A DNA stretch of 51,908 bases from Dysosmobacter segnis (GCF_014297285.1 NZ_JACOQI010000022.1:1-51908), one strand, 5' to 3'; shown: positions 1 to 9,304, counted from the first letter of the stretch. Numbers and translations: made by a program. Notes: a model not told the origin generated them from the letters alone.

Positions 1-1
1 T

Positions 2-118
<117 letters not shown>

Positions 119-120
119 CT

Positions 121-152
121 AAGCGACGGTCTTTTGACCGTCGCTTTTTTGT
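121..152 (+). terminator. Rho-independent terminator of the rRNA operon
   Basis: AAGCGACGGTC and GACCGTCGCTT form a stem over a TTTT loop and are followed by a T tract. It directly follows the 5S rRNA. Confidence 0.9.
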
Positions 153-207
153 TGTGTGGATTTCGTGGAGCGCTGTGAGCTTTGTCAAAATACGGTTTAG
201 CACATAG

Positions 208-336
208 TTGTATATTTTTGTCTTAAGTTGTCATCTGCGTTTTGCAGAAATTGCCTGTCTGCAACGTGACGGATCATTTGCAGCGCTGAAGGACTTTAAT
301 GATCAGTGCATTGAAAATCAGGCAGCGGAAATTTAA
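208..336 (+). pseudogene. Possible 3' remnant of an unidentified gene
   Basis: A 42-codon open frame ends at TAA 334-336 with a protein-like composition (motifs LRFAEIACLQ and LKDFNDQCIE). It has no plausible start or ribosome site and lies just outside the IS21 left end. It looks like the C-terminal end of a truncated protein, but I do not recognise the family, and it could be chance. Confidence 0.2.
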
Positions 337-529
337 CTTTGGACAGATACCAGAAAATATGGGAACTGCAAATTTGCCTCTGTGAATACGCCGCCCTCCG
401 ACGGACACTTTGACCGCACAGGTCAGACAGCTTGACCGCTGAAATCATACACTCTCGCCGCCGGTCAGACACCCTCTGTATAATGGAATTGCATCGAAAG
501 ATGTAATCTAACAACAGGAGGAAAACACG

Positions 530-2070
530 ATGACCAACTACAAAGAGATCATCAGACTTCATAGTCTGGGTCTCAACAAAACGCGCATCGCCGAGAGCTG
601 TGGCTGCGCCCGGAGCACCGTCATCACGGCATTGCACAAGGCTGAAGAAAACGGCCTCTCGTGGAATGCGGTGAAGAACCTTAGCTCTGAGAAAGTGACC
701 CGTAAGCTGTGCCCTGCCACATCTATGGGGCAGCGGTACAGTATGCCGGACTACGAGTGGGTCCACAAGGAAATGCAGAAGAGCGGCGTCACGCTCAGCC
801 TGCTGTGGGTGGAGTATTGCGAACGGTGCCGCCAAAACGGTGAGCTCCCCTACAAGTCCACGCAGTTCAACAAGTACTACGCCGACTATGTTCACAAAAC
901 GAAAGCGACCATGCATCTGGAGCACAAGCCCAGTGAGAACCTCCAGGTGGACTGGGCCGGTCAGACCGCTGGGATTACGGACACGGACACCGGCGAGCGC
1001 CTGCCCGCCTATCTCTTTGTAGCAGTGCTTCCGTACAGCGGCTACGCCTATACGGAAGCGTTCCTCAACATGAAGCAGGAAGCATGGATCACAGCTCATG
1101 TTCATGCCTACAACTATTTCGGTGGAGTCACCCGAATCCTGACCCCGGACAATCTCAAGACCGGCGTCATCAAGAATACCCGCACGGAGACCGTCCTGAA
1201 CAAAGCCTACCAGGAAATGGCGGAGCATTACGGCACCGCAATTATCCCCACCCGTCCACGGACACCGAAGGACAAAGCGTTCGTGGAGGGCTCCGTTGGC
1301 GTTGTCTCCACCTGGATCCTTGCTGCGTTGCGGAACCGTCAGTTTCTCTCCTTGGATGAACTGAATCGTGCAATCTGGGAAAAGCTGGCTGATTTCAATC
1401 ACAAGCCGTTTCAGAAGAAAGATGGCAGCAGAGCCTCTGACTTTGAGGAAGAAAAGCTGTTCCTTCTGCCGCTACCGCCAAATCCGTTTGAGCTGGCAGA
1501 AAGGAAAACGGCCACGGTGCAATATAACTACCACATTTCAGTGGATCGCATGAACTATTCGGTCCCATACGAATACATCAAACAGAAAGTGGATGTACGA
1601 CTCACCGGCTCCGCTGTAGAAATCTATTTCTGCGGTACCAGAGTGGCCTCCCACCTTTGGCTGTATGGCCGCCCCAATCAGTACAGTACGCTTGAGGAGC
1701 ATATGTCTCCGGAGCACACCGCTTACCTCCAATGGAACAGTGAACGGTTCCTTCGCTGGGTGTCCTCTATTGGCGAAAATACTGCCGCTGTTGTGCGAGT
1801 ATTCCTTACTGCTCACAAGGTAGAGTAGCAGGGTTACAAATCCTGCATGGCCCTCCTAAAGCTGTCTGACCACTATTCTGTGGTCCGCTTGGAGGACGCC
1901 TGTCGAAAAGCTCTACCTTCACCCCTTCTCCTAGCTTGAAAAGTGTACAGGCTATTCTGAAGTCTGAGCAGGATCTGCTTCAGACGGAAGATGTGGATCC
2001 AGAACCTGTGCCTCAGAAGGCCCACAGGTTTACCCGTGGTGCTGAGTACTACAGAAGGGGGAAGAAATAA
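530..2070 (+). pseudogene. istA: IS21 transposase IstA, nonsense and frameshift mutant
   Basis: IstA is the DDE transposase of IS21 elements. The start follows an AGGAGG site. An N-terminal helix-turn-helix (around LGLNKTRIAESCGC) precedes the RNase H-like core with the acidic residues in VDWAG, TPDNLK and FVEGSVG. The reading frame stops at TAG 1826-1828, where the expected codon is CAG (Gln) in a conserved VEQQGYKSC-like context. About 75 nt later a one-base deletion near 1915-1920 moves the rest into another frame, which then reads on through a KSVQAIL-type C-terminus to TAA 2068-2070, overlapping the istB ATG. Two independent lesions make this a pseudogene. The 432-residue open product lacks the C-terminal domain of about 80 residues. 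Confidence 0.85.
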
Positions 2071-2810
2071 TGTTCAGTAACGAAACGATTCGTAAGCTCA
2101 GAGAGATCCACATGGGCGTCATGGCAGAGCAGCTTTCTGCCCAGCTGGAAGACCCGCAGTTCCGGAATGTGCCCTTCGAGGATCGACTCGCCATGCTGGT
2201 GGATGCCGAATGGAGTGCGCGGAAAAGCAACCGGCTCACTGGCCTGATCAAGAAGGCCGGCTATGCAGATACACAGGCCAGCGTGGAGAATATCGAGTAT
2301 ATTGCCGAACGGCATCTGGACCGGGAGCAGATCCTCCGCTTGGCATCCTGTTCGTACATTCAGGAGGCACGAAATGTGATCATCCTGGGCGCTACCGGTG
2401 CTGGAAAGACATTCCTGGCCTGTTCCCTGGGTGTGGCGGCCAACCGGAACTTCTGCGCCGCTCGGTATCTCCGGCTGCCGGATCTTCTGGTAGAGATCGC
2501 TGTAGTCCGGAGGGATGGGACCTATCGGGAATATATGAAGCAGCTGAAAAAGGTGAAGCTGCTCATTCTGGACGAGTGGCTGCTGTACCCGCTGAAGGAG
2601 GCAGAAGCCCGGGATGTACTGGAGCTGGTGGAAGCTCGGAACAAGGTGGCGTCCACCATCTTCTGCTCCCAGTACGACACCAGTGAGTGGCATGAAAATC
2701 TGTATGATCCAACTCTGGCGGACGCGATCTGCGACCGGATCATCTACAACGCGTACACGGTTCAGATCGAGGGTGAGTCAACGCGCAAGCGCATGGGTAT
2801 GACAGAGTAA
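2070..2810 (+). CDS. istB: IS21 helper ATPase IstB
   Basis: IstB is the AAA+ ATPase that remodels target DNA and recruits the IstA transposase. The 246-residue product has a Walker A motif GATGAGKT (about residues 107-114) and a Walker B motif LLILDEW (about 163-169), and its length is normal for the family. Its ATG overlaps the istA stop codon as TAATG, so translational coupling is expected. The gene looks intact, but with istA broken the element cannot move alone unless transposase is supplied from another copy. Confidence 0.93.
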   Translation: MFSNETIRKLREIHMGVMAEQLSAQLEDPQFRNVPFEDRLAMLVDAEWSARKSNRLTGLIKKAGYADTQASVENIEYIAERHLDREQILRLASCSYIQEARNVIILGATGAGKTFLACSLGVAANRNFCAARYLRLPDLLVEIAVVRRDGTYREYMKQLKKVKLLILDEWLLYPLKEAEARDVLELVEARNKVASTIFCSQYDTSEWHENLYDPTLADAICDRIIYNAYTVQIEGESTRKRMGMTE

Positions 2811-3315
2811 TTTCCCCGGCGGCCGGGTGCACCATGTGCCCGGCCGCTGTGCACCATTTGGGCGGTGTCCGTGGACCGACGTGGTGGTGCATGCACCACG
2901 GCCTCGGTGTAGGACCAGCGGAAAGGGTGTCCGTTTTCAGCGGTCAGGGTGTCGGACGGCTAACGGTCAGGGTGTAGTTTTCGGTCGGCATATTCACCTC
3001 TGGCCCGAAAACTGGGGGGAATACCTCCGGCAAGTGAATTTCATCGAGAAATTTGCTTGTTTTTGCTCACTTGCAAAAGTAAATGCAAGTTTGTAAGAAG
3101 TAAATGCAACAGCAAAGTTCAAAAACTTCGATTCACTCTTACAAATATGGGGAAATTCTCTTTTCAATGGCGTAGAATGTGTTAAAATCAATAGCATAAG
3201 GCAAGAAATCGGGAAAAAGGCAAAAAACTCCCAGAGGTCCGATTGCCGCTTACTTTTTTGTAAAGGTAAATCGCACCCCTGAAAGTTCTCTGTTTGACAT
3301 CTGAAATGCTGAGGG

Positions 3316-4080
3316 TTACTTCTTCAGCAGCTTCGGAGACAGAACAATGTCGTTTGCCTCGATTTCGCGGATATTGAGCTTCGGCAAAATATCATCCCCG
3401 TAGATGAAGTTGAACAGTTGGTATGCAGACCGACTGTTCAGCTTTCCTCTTTTATACGAGTTGATATGAGAAAGCATCAGGTCAATATCCTCCTGCTGAA
3501 GGTCATCAAAAGATTTGCCTTTCGGCAAAACACGCCGAACCAGTTCGTGGGCTACTTCGATGCCGCCTTTTTGATAAGGGGCACTGGGATTGCAATAGAA
3601 AACAAGACTGCGAAGCTCATCGTTTTCATCCTGTTCGATGGGGACCGGATTGCTGAACTCACTGCCACGGTCAGTCAAAATGACAGGAAAGAGTCTACAA
3701 TAGGTTTCCCGTCCAAACATGGCATAGAGGTCGTTGAATACATCCAAAACAGAACGGGCGGTATTGTGGTCACGCAGGAAAGCAAGAAGCAGATTGGTGT
3801 TCCGGGAAAACATAGTCAAAAGGACTTTCCCGCTCTTGTTTCCAATGACAGAGTCCATCTGAACGACAGGAACATCCGGGTTATCCGCAATGAAGCGCAT
3901 AAAATCTTCGTAAGTGCGGCCTTCATAGCAGTGTCTGTCGATTTTCAGCTTTGGAGTGCTCCGCCTCGGACGCATCCTGATGATGCGTGGACAGTCCATC
4001 TTATCAGCGTCAAAAAGGCCAGCGTTTAAATAGTTATAGACAGTCTTTTCGCTGACCATCAATTCATCCGCATTGCTCAT
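3316..4080 (-). pseudogene. IS30-family transposase, N-terminally truncated
   Basis: The 254-residue open frame matches the C-terminal two thirds of an IS30 transposase. It has a YNYLNAGLF segment, a linker, then the RNase H-like DDE core with acidic residues in QMDSV, LTDRGSEF and GGIEVAHE, the last followed by RRVLPKGKSF. Full-length relatives have about 330-450 residues and an N-terminal helix-turn-helix, which is missing here. The truncation point at about 4080 is exactly where the plus-strand methylase fragment starts, so one rearrangement cut both genes. Confidence 0.8.
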
Positions 4081-4082
4081 AA

Positions 4083-5072
4083 AGACATAACAACTATCAA
4101 ATCGAGCAGAAAATTGCGGAGAAAGACCGTTTGGCGGCGATGCGCTCTCGCCATGAGACTGGAAAAACTGAGACGGAAATCGAAGAAGAATTTGAACAGA
4201 AAAAGCAGGACTTGCAAGCCAATTTACAGGACCAGCTTTCCAATACCGTAAAGACTTTCATTGAAACATCTACGCAGGATGTTGTTGAGACGGTTGAGAA
4301 GAAAATCAAGGAACGGGAAAAGACGGGTATAGAAGATTCCGTCAGGGACCACCTGAGGGGCTTCTCCCGCACGATACCGTCATTCCTGATGGCCTATGGC
4401 AATGATACCGTTACGCTGGCAACCTTCGATGCCGTTATCCCGAATCCTGAGTTCCTTGAGGTGACAAGCATTACCCTCGACCAGTTCCGTTTCCTTCGTG
4501 ACGGCGGTAAGTACAAGGACGCTGAGACAGGGGAAGAAAAGGAGTTTGCGGGCAATCTCTTTGACCCGGTCGTATTCGATGACTCTGTGAAGGAATTCCT
4601 TCGGCTCAAGAAAAAGTTGGCGGATTATTTCGATGAAAAGAGTATCGAGGACATCTTCGATTATATCCCGCCGCAGAAGACCAACCAAATCTTCACCCCG
4701 AAGACAATGGTCAAGAAGATGGTGGATATGCTTGAAACTGAGAACCCCGGCTGTTTCGATGACCCGGACAAGACTTTTATCGACCTCTATATGAAATCCG
4801 GCCTATACATCACAGAAATCGTCAAGCGCCTGTATCAGAGTGAGCGAATGAAGGAACAGTTCCCTGACCCGAAAGAACGCCTTCGCCATATTTTTGAGAA
4901 ACAGGTCTATGGATTGGCTCCAACAGAAATCATCTATCATATTGCGTTATCCTATATCCTCGGCTTTAATGAGGGTATGGAGGACATCAAGCATAATTTC
5001 CGGCAGCTTGATGCCCTGCCCTACACAAAGGAAGGGACGCTCCAAGAAAAATTGGACGAGCTGTTCGGATAA
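4083..5072 (+). pseudogene. C-terminal fragment of a restriction/N6-adenine methylase protein
   Basis: An open frame runs from just after an in-frame TAA (4080-4082) with no ribosome site. The first ATG is at 4131, giving 313 residues. The N-terminal part is a charged coiled coil. The motif QIFTPKTMVKKMVDML, followed by FIDLYMKSGLYITEIVKRL, is typical of the methylase region of large helicase-methylase restriction proteins (type ISP/type I-like). The G residues of the usual S-adenosylmethionine motif are replaced by YMKSGLY, as in that subfamily. The helicase and nuclease N-terminus is absent, so this is a remnant cut at the IS30 junction. It keeps its own terminator at 5078-5117. Confidence 0.65.
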
Positions 5073-5077
5073 AAACG

Positions 5078-5117
5078 AGAACTCCAGAATCAAATTTAGA
5101 TTCTGGAGTTCTTATTT
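5078..5117 (+). terminator. Terminator of the methylase fragment
   Basis: AGAACTCCAGAATC and GATTCTGGAGTTCT form a perfect 14-bp stem followed by TATTTTTC. Confidence 0.85.
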
Positions 5118-5251
5118 TTCAGTGTGTGATGAAACCTACACCTGCGTTTGTACGAGTAAATGCAACACTGAGATTTGTAAGACTAAATGCAATGGTGGGG
5201 TTGCATTTACTTTTGCAAACGAATTTTGCTTGTTTTTCTTAGGAAAAACCG

Positions 5252-5280
5252 TTGACAAATTGACTGTGCACAGATATAAT
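5252..5280 (+). promoter_or_regulatory. Sigma-A promoter of rplU-prp-rpmA
   Basis: A perfect TTGACA (5252-5257) and a perfect TATAAT (5275-5280) are separated by 17 bp. The promoter is only 34 bp beyond the right inverted repeat of the IS30-derived segment, so insertion stopped just short of a ribosomal protein promoter. Confidence 0.9.
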
Positions 5281-5286
5281 AATAGA

Positions 5287-5364
5287 GCCGCTTTGAATGG
5301 GTTATAAGTATTTCTTCGGAAATCGCCCCCGACAGCGAGCCCGTAAATGAAGGAGTTGAAAAGA
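5287..5364 (+). promoter_or_regulatory. Probable L21 leader
   Basis: The untranslated leader between the promoter and rplU contains CTTCGGAAATCGCCCCCGAC-type sequence with short pairing potential. An autoregulatory L21 leader is known at this place in Bacillota. Assignment rests on position and size; a covariance model search would decide. Confidence 0.45.
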
Positions 5365-5676
5365 ATGAACGCAATTATCGTGACTGGCGGCAAGCAGTAC
5401 AAGGTGTCCGAGGGTGATGTGATCTACATCGAGAAGCTGGACAACGAGGCTGGCGATACCGTAAAGTTCGAGCAGGTCCTGGCTATCATCGATGGTGAGA
5501 AGGCTACGTTCGGCGCTCCCGTTGTGGAGGGTGCTTCCGTGGAGGCCAAGATCGTGAAGAACGGCAAGGGCAAGAAGATCCGCATCTTCAAGTACAATCC
5601 CAAGAAGGGTTACCGGAAACGTCAGGGCCATCGTCAGCCTTACACCAAGGTTGAGATCGGCAAGATCTCTGTCTGA
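5365..5676 (+). CDS. rplU: 50S ribosomal protein L21
   Basis: L21 binds 23S rRNA in the large subunit together with L20. The product of 103 residues begins [14 protein letters not shown], the conserved start of the family, and ends in the basic [17 protein letters not shown] tail. An upstream in-frame ATG at 5347 was rejected because GGAG (5352-5355) sits correctly before 5365. It is first in a three-gene operon with prp (2-nt gap) and rpmA, the order seen throughout Bacillota. Confidence 0.97.
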   Translation: MNAIIVTGGKQYKVSEGDVIYIEKLDNEAGDTVKFEQVLAIIDGEKATFGAPVVEGASVEAKIVKNGKGKKIRIFKYNPKKGYRKRQGHRQPYTKVEIGKISV

Positions 5677-5678
5677 GC

Positions 5679-6011
5679 ATGACGACGATCACCTTCCGCA
5701 GTCAGGGCAGCCGGATCACAGGCTTTGACGTACAGGGTCACAGCGGTTACGCTGAGGCCGGTGCGGACATTGTCTGCGCGGCGATCACCAGCGCCGTTCG
5801 TCTCGTGGAGACCACGGTGAACGATGTGCTGGGTCTGGCGGCATCCGTGAAGGTGCGGGAAAGTGACGCATCGATCTCCCTCCGTCTGCCGGGAAGCCTC
5901 GGCCAGACAGCGGAGAGCACCTGTCAGGCACTTTTGACGGGCATGATGGTTTACTTTGCTCAGCTCCACGACGAGTATCCCAAACATATCGAAGTTCTGG
6001 AGGATGAATAA
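5679..6011 (+). CDS. prp: Ribosomal-processing cysteine protease Prp
   Basis: Prp removes the short N-terminal extension of ribosomal protein L27 in Bacillota and Fusobacteriota, which is needed for correct 50S assembly. The 110-residue product has the two catalytic residues of the family: His21 in GHSGYA and Cys33 in ADIVCAA. It lies between rplU and rpmA, its normal place, and its substrate is encoded 37 nt downstream with the matching cleavage motif. Confidence 0.95.
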   Translation: MTTITFRSQGSRITGFDVQGHSGYAEAGADIVCAAITSAVRLVETTVNDVLGLAASVKVRESDASISLRLPGSLGQTAESTCQALLTGMMVYFAQLHDEYPKHIEVLEDE

Positions 6012-6048
6012 TTCTCCCTGAAATCTACAGAAAGGATGGTCCTTTATT

Positions 6049-6330
6049 ATGATGATGATCGGTTTGCAGTTCTTCGCCCACAAGAAGGGCGGCGGCTCCA
6101 CCAAGAACGGTCGTGACTCCAACTCCAAGCGTCTGGGCGCCAAGCGCGCGGACGGCCAGTTCGTCAAGGCCGGCAACATTCTGGTGCGTCAGCGCGGCAC
6201 CAAGATCCATCCCGGCACCAACGTGGGCATCGGCACTGACGATACCCTGTTCGCCAAGGTGGACGGCACCCTGCGCTTTGAGCGTCTGGGCAAGGATCGG
6301 AAGCAGGCTTCCGTCTACGCCGCTGAATAA
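6049..6330 (+). CDS. rpmA: 50S ribosomal protein L27, Prp-processed precursor
   Basis: L27 reaches into the peptidyl transferase centre with its N-terminus. The 93-residue precursor starts MMMIGLQFF followed by [14 protein letters not shown] is the Prp cleavage site known from Staphylococcus, and the mature protein would start AHKKGG. Three ATG codons in a row (6049, 6052, 6055) are possible starts; the first gives the usual nine-residue extension. The gene ends the operon and is followed by a terminator. Confidence 0.97.
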   Translation: MMMIGLQFFAHKKGGGSTKNGRDSNSKRLGAKRADGQFVKAGNILVRQRGTKIHPGTNVGIGTDDTLFAKVDGTLRFERLGKDRKQASVYAAE

Positions 6331-6337
6331 TCCGCAT

Positions 6338-6370
6338 TTTAAAAGCTCCGGTCGAAAGACCGGAGCTTTT
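6338..6370 (+). terminator. Terminator of the rplU operon
   Basis: AAAAGCTCCGGTC and GACCGGAGCTTTT form a perfect stem over GAAA. The A and T arms make it usable in either direction. Confidence 0.92.
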
Positions 6371-6425
6371 GCCATTTCCAACAACATATACCTACTCAAA
6401 CAATAGGATTTATAAGGATCATCTC

Positions 6426-6455
6426 TTGAAATACCGATTATGACTGTGCTACAAT
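6426..6455 (+). promoter_or_regulatory. Promoter of the DUF2461 gene
   Basis: TTGAAA (6426-6431) and TACAAT (6450-6455) are separated by 18 bp, about 30 bp before the start codon. Confidence 0.6.
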
Positions 6456-6484
6456 AACACGGAAAAACGATTGTGAGGGAAACG

Positions 6485-7168
6485 ATGTTTACCGGATTTA
6501 CCGATGCCACTGTGGACTTCCTGTGGGGCATCCGCTTCAATAACGAGCGCCCCTGGTTTGAAGCCCACAAGGAGACTTATTTAAGCGAGCTTTACCGCCC
6601 CATGAAGGACTTGGGAGCGGAGATCTATGAATTTCTGTCCGAACAGCGGCAGAATGACCCCATGGTGTGCCGTATCTCCCGGATCTACCGGGACGCCCGG
6701 CGGCTCCACGGCCGGGGGCCTTACAAGGACCACCTGTGGTTCTGCGTGGAACGCCCCGCCGAGGACTGGACCACCCGGCCTACCTTCTGGTTTGAGTTGG
6801 GGCCGGATTACTGGGGCTACGGCATGGGCTGTTGGATGGCCCGGCCCATGGACATGGCCAAGCTGCGCTCGCGGATCATCAGGGACCCGAAGCCCATGGA
6901 AAAGCTGACGAAGGCGCTGCGTGGCCAGACGGAATTTACTCTGGGCGGCGATACCTACAAGCGTCCCAAGGCAGGCGCGCCGTCGGAGCTGCTGGCACCG
7001 TGGTTCCAGATGAAAACCATCAGCATCACCCACGAGGAGAAACTGACGGAGGAGCTGTTCAGCCGGGATGTGGTGGACCGGATCAAAACCGGCTACACAT
7101 TTCTGCTGCCCTATTATGACTATTTTCTGACACTGCCCTCCGACCCGGAGCCGGAGACACTGAAATAA
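6485..7168 (+). CDS. DUF2461 family protein
   Basis: The product of about 227 residues has the family landmarks: FLWGIRFNNERPWFEAHK near the N-terminus, then RISRIYRDARRLHGRGPYKDHLWF, then a FELGPDYWGYGMG segment. Members are found across bacteria and fungi; their molecular function is unknown. The ATG at 6485 was chosen over GTG 6473 because GAGGGA lies 5 nt before it. It is followed by an HD-domain gene 22 nt downstream, probably in the same transcript. Confidence 0.85.
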   Translation: MFTGFTDATVDFLWGIRFNNERPWFEAHKETYLSELYRPMKDLGAEIYEFLSEQRQNDPMVCRISRIYRDARRLHGRGPYKDHLWFCVERPAEDWTTRPTFWFELGPDYWGYGMGCWMARPMDMAKLRSRIIRDPKPMEKLTKALRGQTEFTLGGDTYKRPKAGAPSELLAPWFQMKTISITHEEKLTEELFSRDVVDRIKTGYTFLLPYYDYFLTLPSDPEPETLK

Positions 7169-7190
7169 GTAAAACAAAGGAGCGATCCCT

Positions 7191-7775
7191 ATGAAAGCCT
7201 GTCCTGCAAGAGAAGAAGCCCTGGCTCTGCTGAAAAAGTACAACAGCGAGCCGTTCCACATTCAGCACGCACTGACGGTAGAGGGCGTCATGCGCTGGTG
7301 TGCCAACGAGCTTGGCTATGGCGCAGATGCCGATTTCTGGGCCACCGTGGGCCTCCTCCACGATGTGGACTTTGAAAAGTGGCCGGAGCAGCACTGCGTC
7401 AAGGCCCCGGAGCTTTTACGGGAGATCGGCTGTTCTGAGGACCTGGTCCACGCGGTCTGCTCCCACGGCTACGGCATCTGCTGCGATGTGGAGCCTGTGG
7501 AGAAAATGGAAAAGGTCCTCTTTGCCACCGACGAACTGACGGGCCTCATTGGGGCCGCGGCCCGGATGCGGCCCAGCAAGTCCGTGCAGGATATGGAGGT
7601 CAGCTCCCTGAAGAAAAAGTACAAGGACAAAAAGTTTGCCGCCGGTTGCTCCCGGGATGTCATCAATACCGGTGCGGAGCGGCTGGGCTGGCCTATTGAG
7701 GAGCTGATGGAAAAGACCATTTTGGCCATGCGCTCCTGCGAGGATGCCGTAAATGAGGCTGTGTCGGCCCTGTAA
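7191..7775 (+). CDS. HD-domain hydrolase
   Basis: The protein of 194 residues carries the metal-binding HD signature: His in HIQHALTVEG, HD in LLHDVDF, His in SHGYG and Asp in ATDELTGL. This is the pattern of stand-alone HD hydrolases distantly related to HDIG proteins. The substrate is unknown, though relatives act on nucleotides or phosphate esters. The start follows AAAGGAG. A terminator follows the gene and is shared with the convergent DUF1294 gene. Confidence 0.85.
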   Translation: MKACPAREEALALLKKYNSEPFHIQHALTVEGVMRWCANELGYGADADFWATVGLLHDVDFEKWPEQHCVKAPELLREIGCSEDLVHAVCSHGYGICCDVEPVEKMEKVLFATDELTGLIGAAARMRPSKSVQDMEVSSLKKKYKDKKFAAGCSRDVINTGAERLGWPIEELMEKTILAMRSCEDAVNEAVSAL

Positions 7776-7793
7776 AAAAGTTTCTATATGATC

Positions 7794-7834
7794 GAACCCC
7801 CACCCCCGGCGGACCGTCCGTCAAGGGTGGGGTT
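7794..7834. terminator. Bidirectional terminator
   Basis: AACCCCCACCC and GGGTGGGGTT form a stem around a GGCGGACCGTCCGTC loop region between convergent genes. Confidence 0.7.
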
Positions 7835-7853
7835 TTGTCAGATGAAAAGCGGA

Positions 7854-8225
7854 TCAGCGGAACACGTTGAAATAGAGATACGCGCCGGTGACGATGACCA
7901 GCCAGAGGCAGGTGAACAGGGGCACGACGATCCGGAAGGAGCGGTGCTGGGTCTTATGGCGAAAGACCTCCATGCCCAGCCATGCGCCAACGCCGCCGCC
8001 TACGATAGCCAGCAGCAAAAGATTTCTCTCCGGCAGGCGGGGGACCTTCTCGTGGCGGGCCTTCAGCTTAGCCAGAAGCTTGTCCAAGCCATAGGCCAGA
8101 AACGCCGCAGCATTGATGATCAGGAGCCACAGCCAGAGGAACCCCCATTTGGTGCCGAGAAGCGTAAAAATAAAACCGTTTTTCGCCGTGGGCTCCACCA
8201 CGGTCTTGGCAAGACGCGTCATCAT
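7854..8225 (-). CDS. DUF1294 membrane protein
   Basis: The 123-residue protein has three hydrophobic helices (about residues 28-46, 69-84 and 101-120). It shows the DUF1294 pattern AYGLDKLLAK, then RLPERNLLLLAIVGGGVGAWLGM, then FRHKTQHRSFR. Full-size relatives sometimes fuse this unit to a cold-shock domain; here it stands alone. Function is unknown. No strong ribosome site precedes the ATG at 8225, and 8222 is an equally possible start. Confidence 0.8.
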   Translation of the reverse strand: MMTRLAKTVVEPTAKNGFIFTLLGTKWGFLWLWLLIINAAAFLAYGLDKLLAKLKARHEKVPRLPERNLLLLAIVGGGVGAWLGMEVFRHKTQHRSFRIVVPLFTCLWLVIVTGAYLYFNVFR

Positions 8226-8288
8226 TGTTCATTACCTGCTTTTCTATGATTTGGGAGGCTTACTCCCTGCTTTGCGCTTGCAGTCGAA

Positions 8289-8328
8289 AAAAGGACTGGC
8301 CGGGAATTTCCCGGCCAGTCCATTTTAG
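8289..8328 (-). terminator. Terminator of the psuK-psuG operon
   Basis: GGACTGGCCGGGAA and TTCCCGGCCAGTCC form a perfect stem, with A and T tracts outside it on both strands. Confidence 0.88.
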
Positions 8329-8336
8329 CAGAGTTT

Positions 8337-9266
8337 TCAGTTCTTGGCAAGTGCCACCAGCTCGCAGGCGGTCTTGGCAGCCAGTCGGGCGTTGTTGTAC
8401 ACCAGCTGGATGTTGGAAGCCAGAGAATCGCCGCCGGTGATATCCTTGATCTTGGCCAGCAGGAAGGGAGTGGTCTCCTTGCCGTGGATGCCCAGCCGGT
8501 TGGCTTCGGCCACAGCCTCGTCGATGGCCTTGTTGATGACCTCGTGATCCATGGAGTATTCCTCGGGGATGGGGTTGGTCACCAGCATGCCGCCGCCCAG
8601 GCCCATGTCCTGCTTCACATAGAAGGCCTTGGCCAGCTCAGCGGGAGTGTCGATGCGGTAGTCCACCTTGAAGCCGGACTTCCGGGTGTAGAAAGCAGGC
8701 AGTTCCTCGGTGCCGTAGCCGATGACGGGCACGCCGTGGGTCTCCAGATATTCCAGCGTCAGGCCCAGATCCAGAATGGACTTGGCACCGGCGCAGACCA
8801 CCATGACGGGGGTGTGGGCCAGCTCCTCCAGATCGGCGGAGATGTCGAAGGTCTGCTGAGCGCCCCGGTGGACGCCGCCGATGCCGCCGGTGGCGAACAC
8901 CTGAATACCGGCCATGTGAGCGATGATCATGGTGGTGGTCACGGTGGTGGCGCCGTCCCGGCCCTCGGCCACCAGAATGGGCAGGTCCCGGCGGCTGGCC
9001 TTGGTGACGGCCGCGCCGGTCTTGCCCAGATAGTCGATCTCGGATTCGGACAGACCGGCCTTCAGGCGGCCGCCGATGACGGCGATGGTGGCGGGTACTG
9101 CGCCGTTTTCGCGGATGATCTTCTCCACGTTCAGGGCAGTCTCCACGTTCTGGGGATAGGGCATACCGTGAGAGATGATGGTGGATTCCAGAGCCACCAC
9201 GGGACGGCCCTCCTCCAGGGCCTTCTGCACTTCGGGAGCGATGTCCAGATATTTGTTCAGCGTCAT
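8337..9266 (-). CDS. psuG: Pseudouridine-5'-phosphate glycosidase
   Basis: PsuG splits pseudouridine 5'-phosphate into uracil and ribose 5-phosphate by breaking its C-C glycosidic bond. The product has about 309 residues, normal for the family, and shows ALESTIISHGMPYPQN, the GATTVTTTM stretch, FATGGIGGVHRGA with its catalytic-region residues, and KSILDLGLTLEYLET. The internal ATG at 9266 is preferred over 9281 because TATGGAGGAATTCAAC places GGAGG directly before it. It lies 38 nt downstream of psuK. Together the two genes convert pseudouridine from RNA turnover to uracil. A uracil permease is encoded at 27028-28416. Confidence 0.95.
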   Translation of the reverse strand: MTLNKYLDIAPEVQKALEEGRPVVALESTIISHGMPYPQNVETALNVEKIIRENGAVPATIAVIGGRLKAGLSESEIDYLGKTGAAVTKASRRDLPILVAEGRDGATTVTTTMIIAHMAGIQVFATGGIGGVHRGAQQTFDISADLEELAHTPVMVVCAGAKSILDLGLTLEYLETHGVPVIGYGTEELPAFYTRKSGFKVDYRIDTPAELAKAFYVKQDMGLGGGMLVTNPIPEEYSMDHEVINKAIDEAVAEANRLGIHGKETTPFLLAKIKDITGGDSLASNIQLVYNNARLAAKTACELVALAKN

Positions 9267-9304
9267 GTTGAATTCCTCCATAAGATTGAAATTTGAATGT
9301 TGTT

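Larger units (their letters stand above)
383..2996 (+). mobile_element. IS21-family insertion sequence
   Basis: The element is about 2.6 kb and carries istA and istB in the standard order. The ends are imperfect inverted repeats: TGAATACGCCGCCC at the left and the complement of TGAATATGCCGACC at the right. Internal copies of a GGTCAGNNTGTC-type repeat lie near both ends, as expected for IS21 multiple terminal repeats. Both outer edges are flanked by CCTCTG (377-382 and 2997-3002), a 6-bp target duplication within the 4-8 bp known for the family. The clean flanks suggest a fairly recent insertion, although istA is broken. Confidence 0.85.
3071..5218. mobile_element. Segment bounded by perfect 18-bp inverted repeats, IS30-derived
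   Basis: TTGCAAAAGTAAATGCAA (3071-3088) recurs in perfect inverted orientation at 5201-5218. Related words, TTTGTAAGNNTAAATGCAA and close variants, recur inside both ends (about 3089-3108, 3256-3274, 5147-5166 and 5174-5192). Between them lie a truncated IS30 transposase on the minus strand and, back to back, a C-terminal fragment of a restriction-methylase gene on the plus strand. The ends look like those of an IS whose transposase 5' half was replaced by foreign DNA. No target duplication was found. Confidence 0.55.

Noticed and set aside
3052..5237. TTTGCTTGTTTTT as direct repeat on both sides of the IS30-derived segment
   Set aside because: The copies lie 6 bp from the left repeat and 6 bp from the right one with different spacing context and are low complexity; they do not behave as a target duplication.
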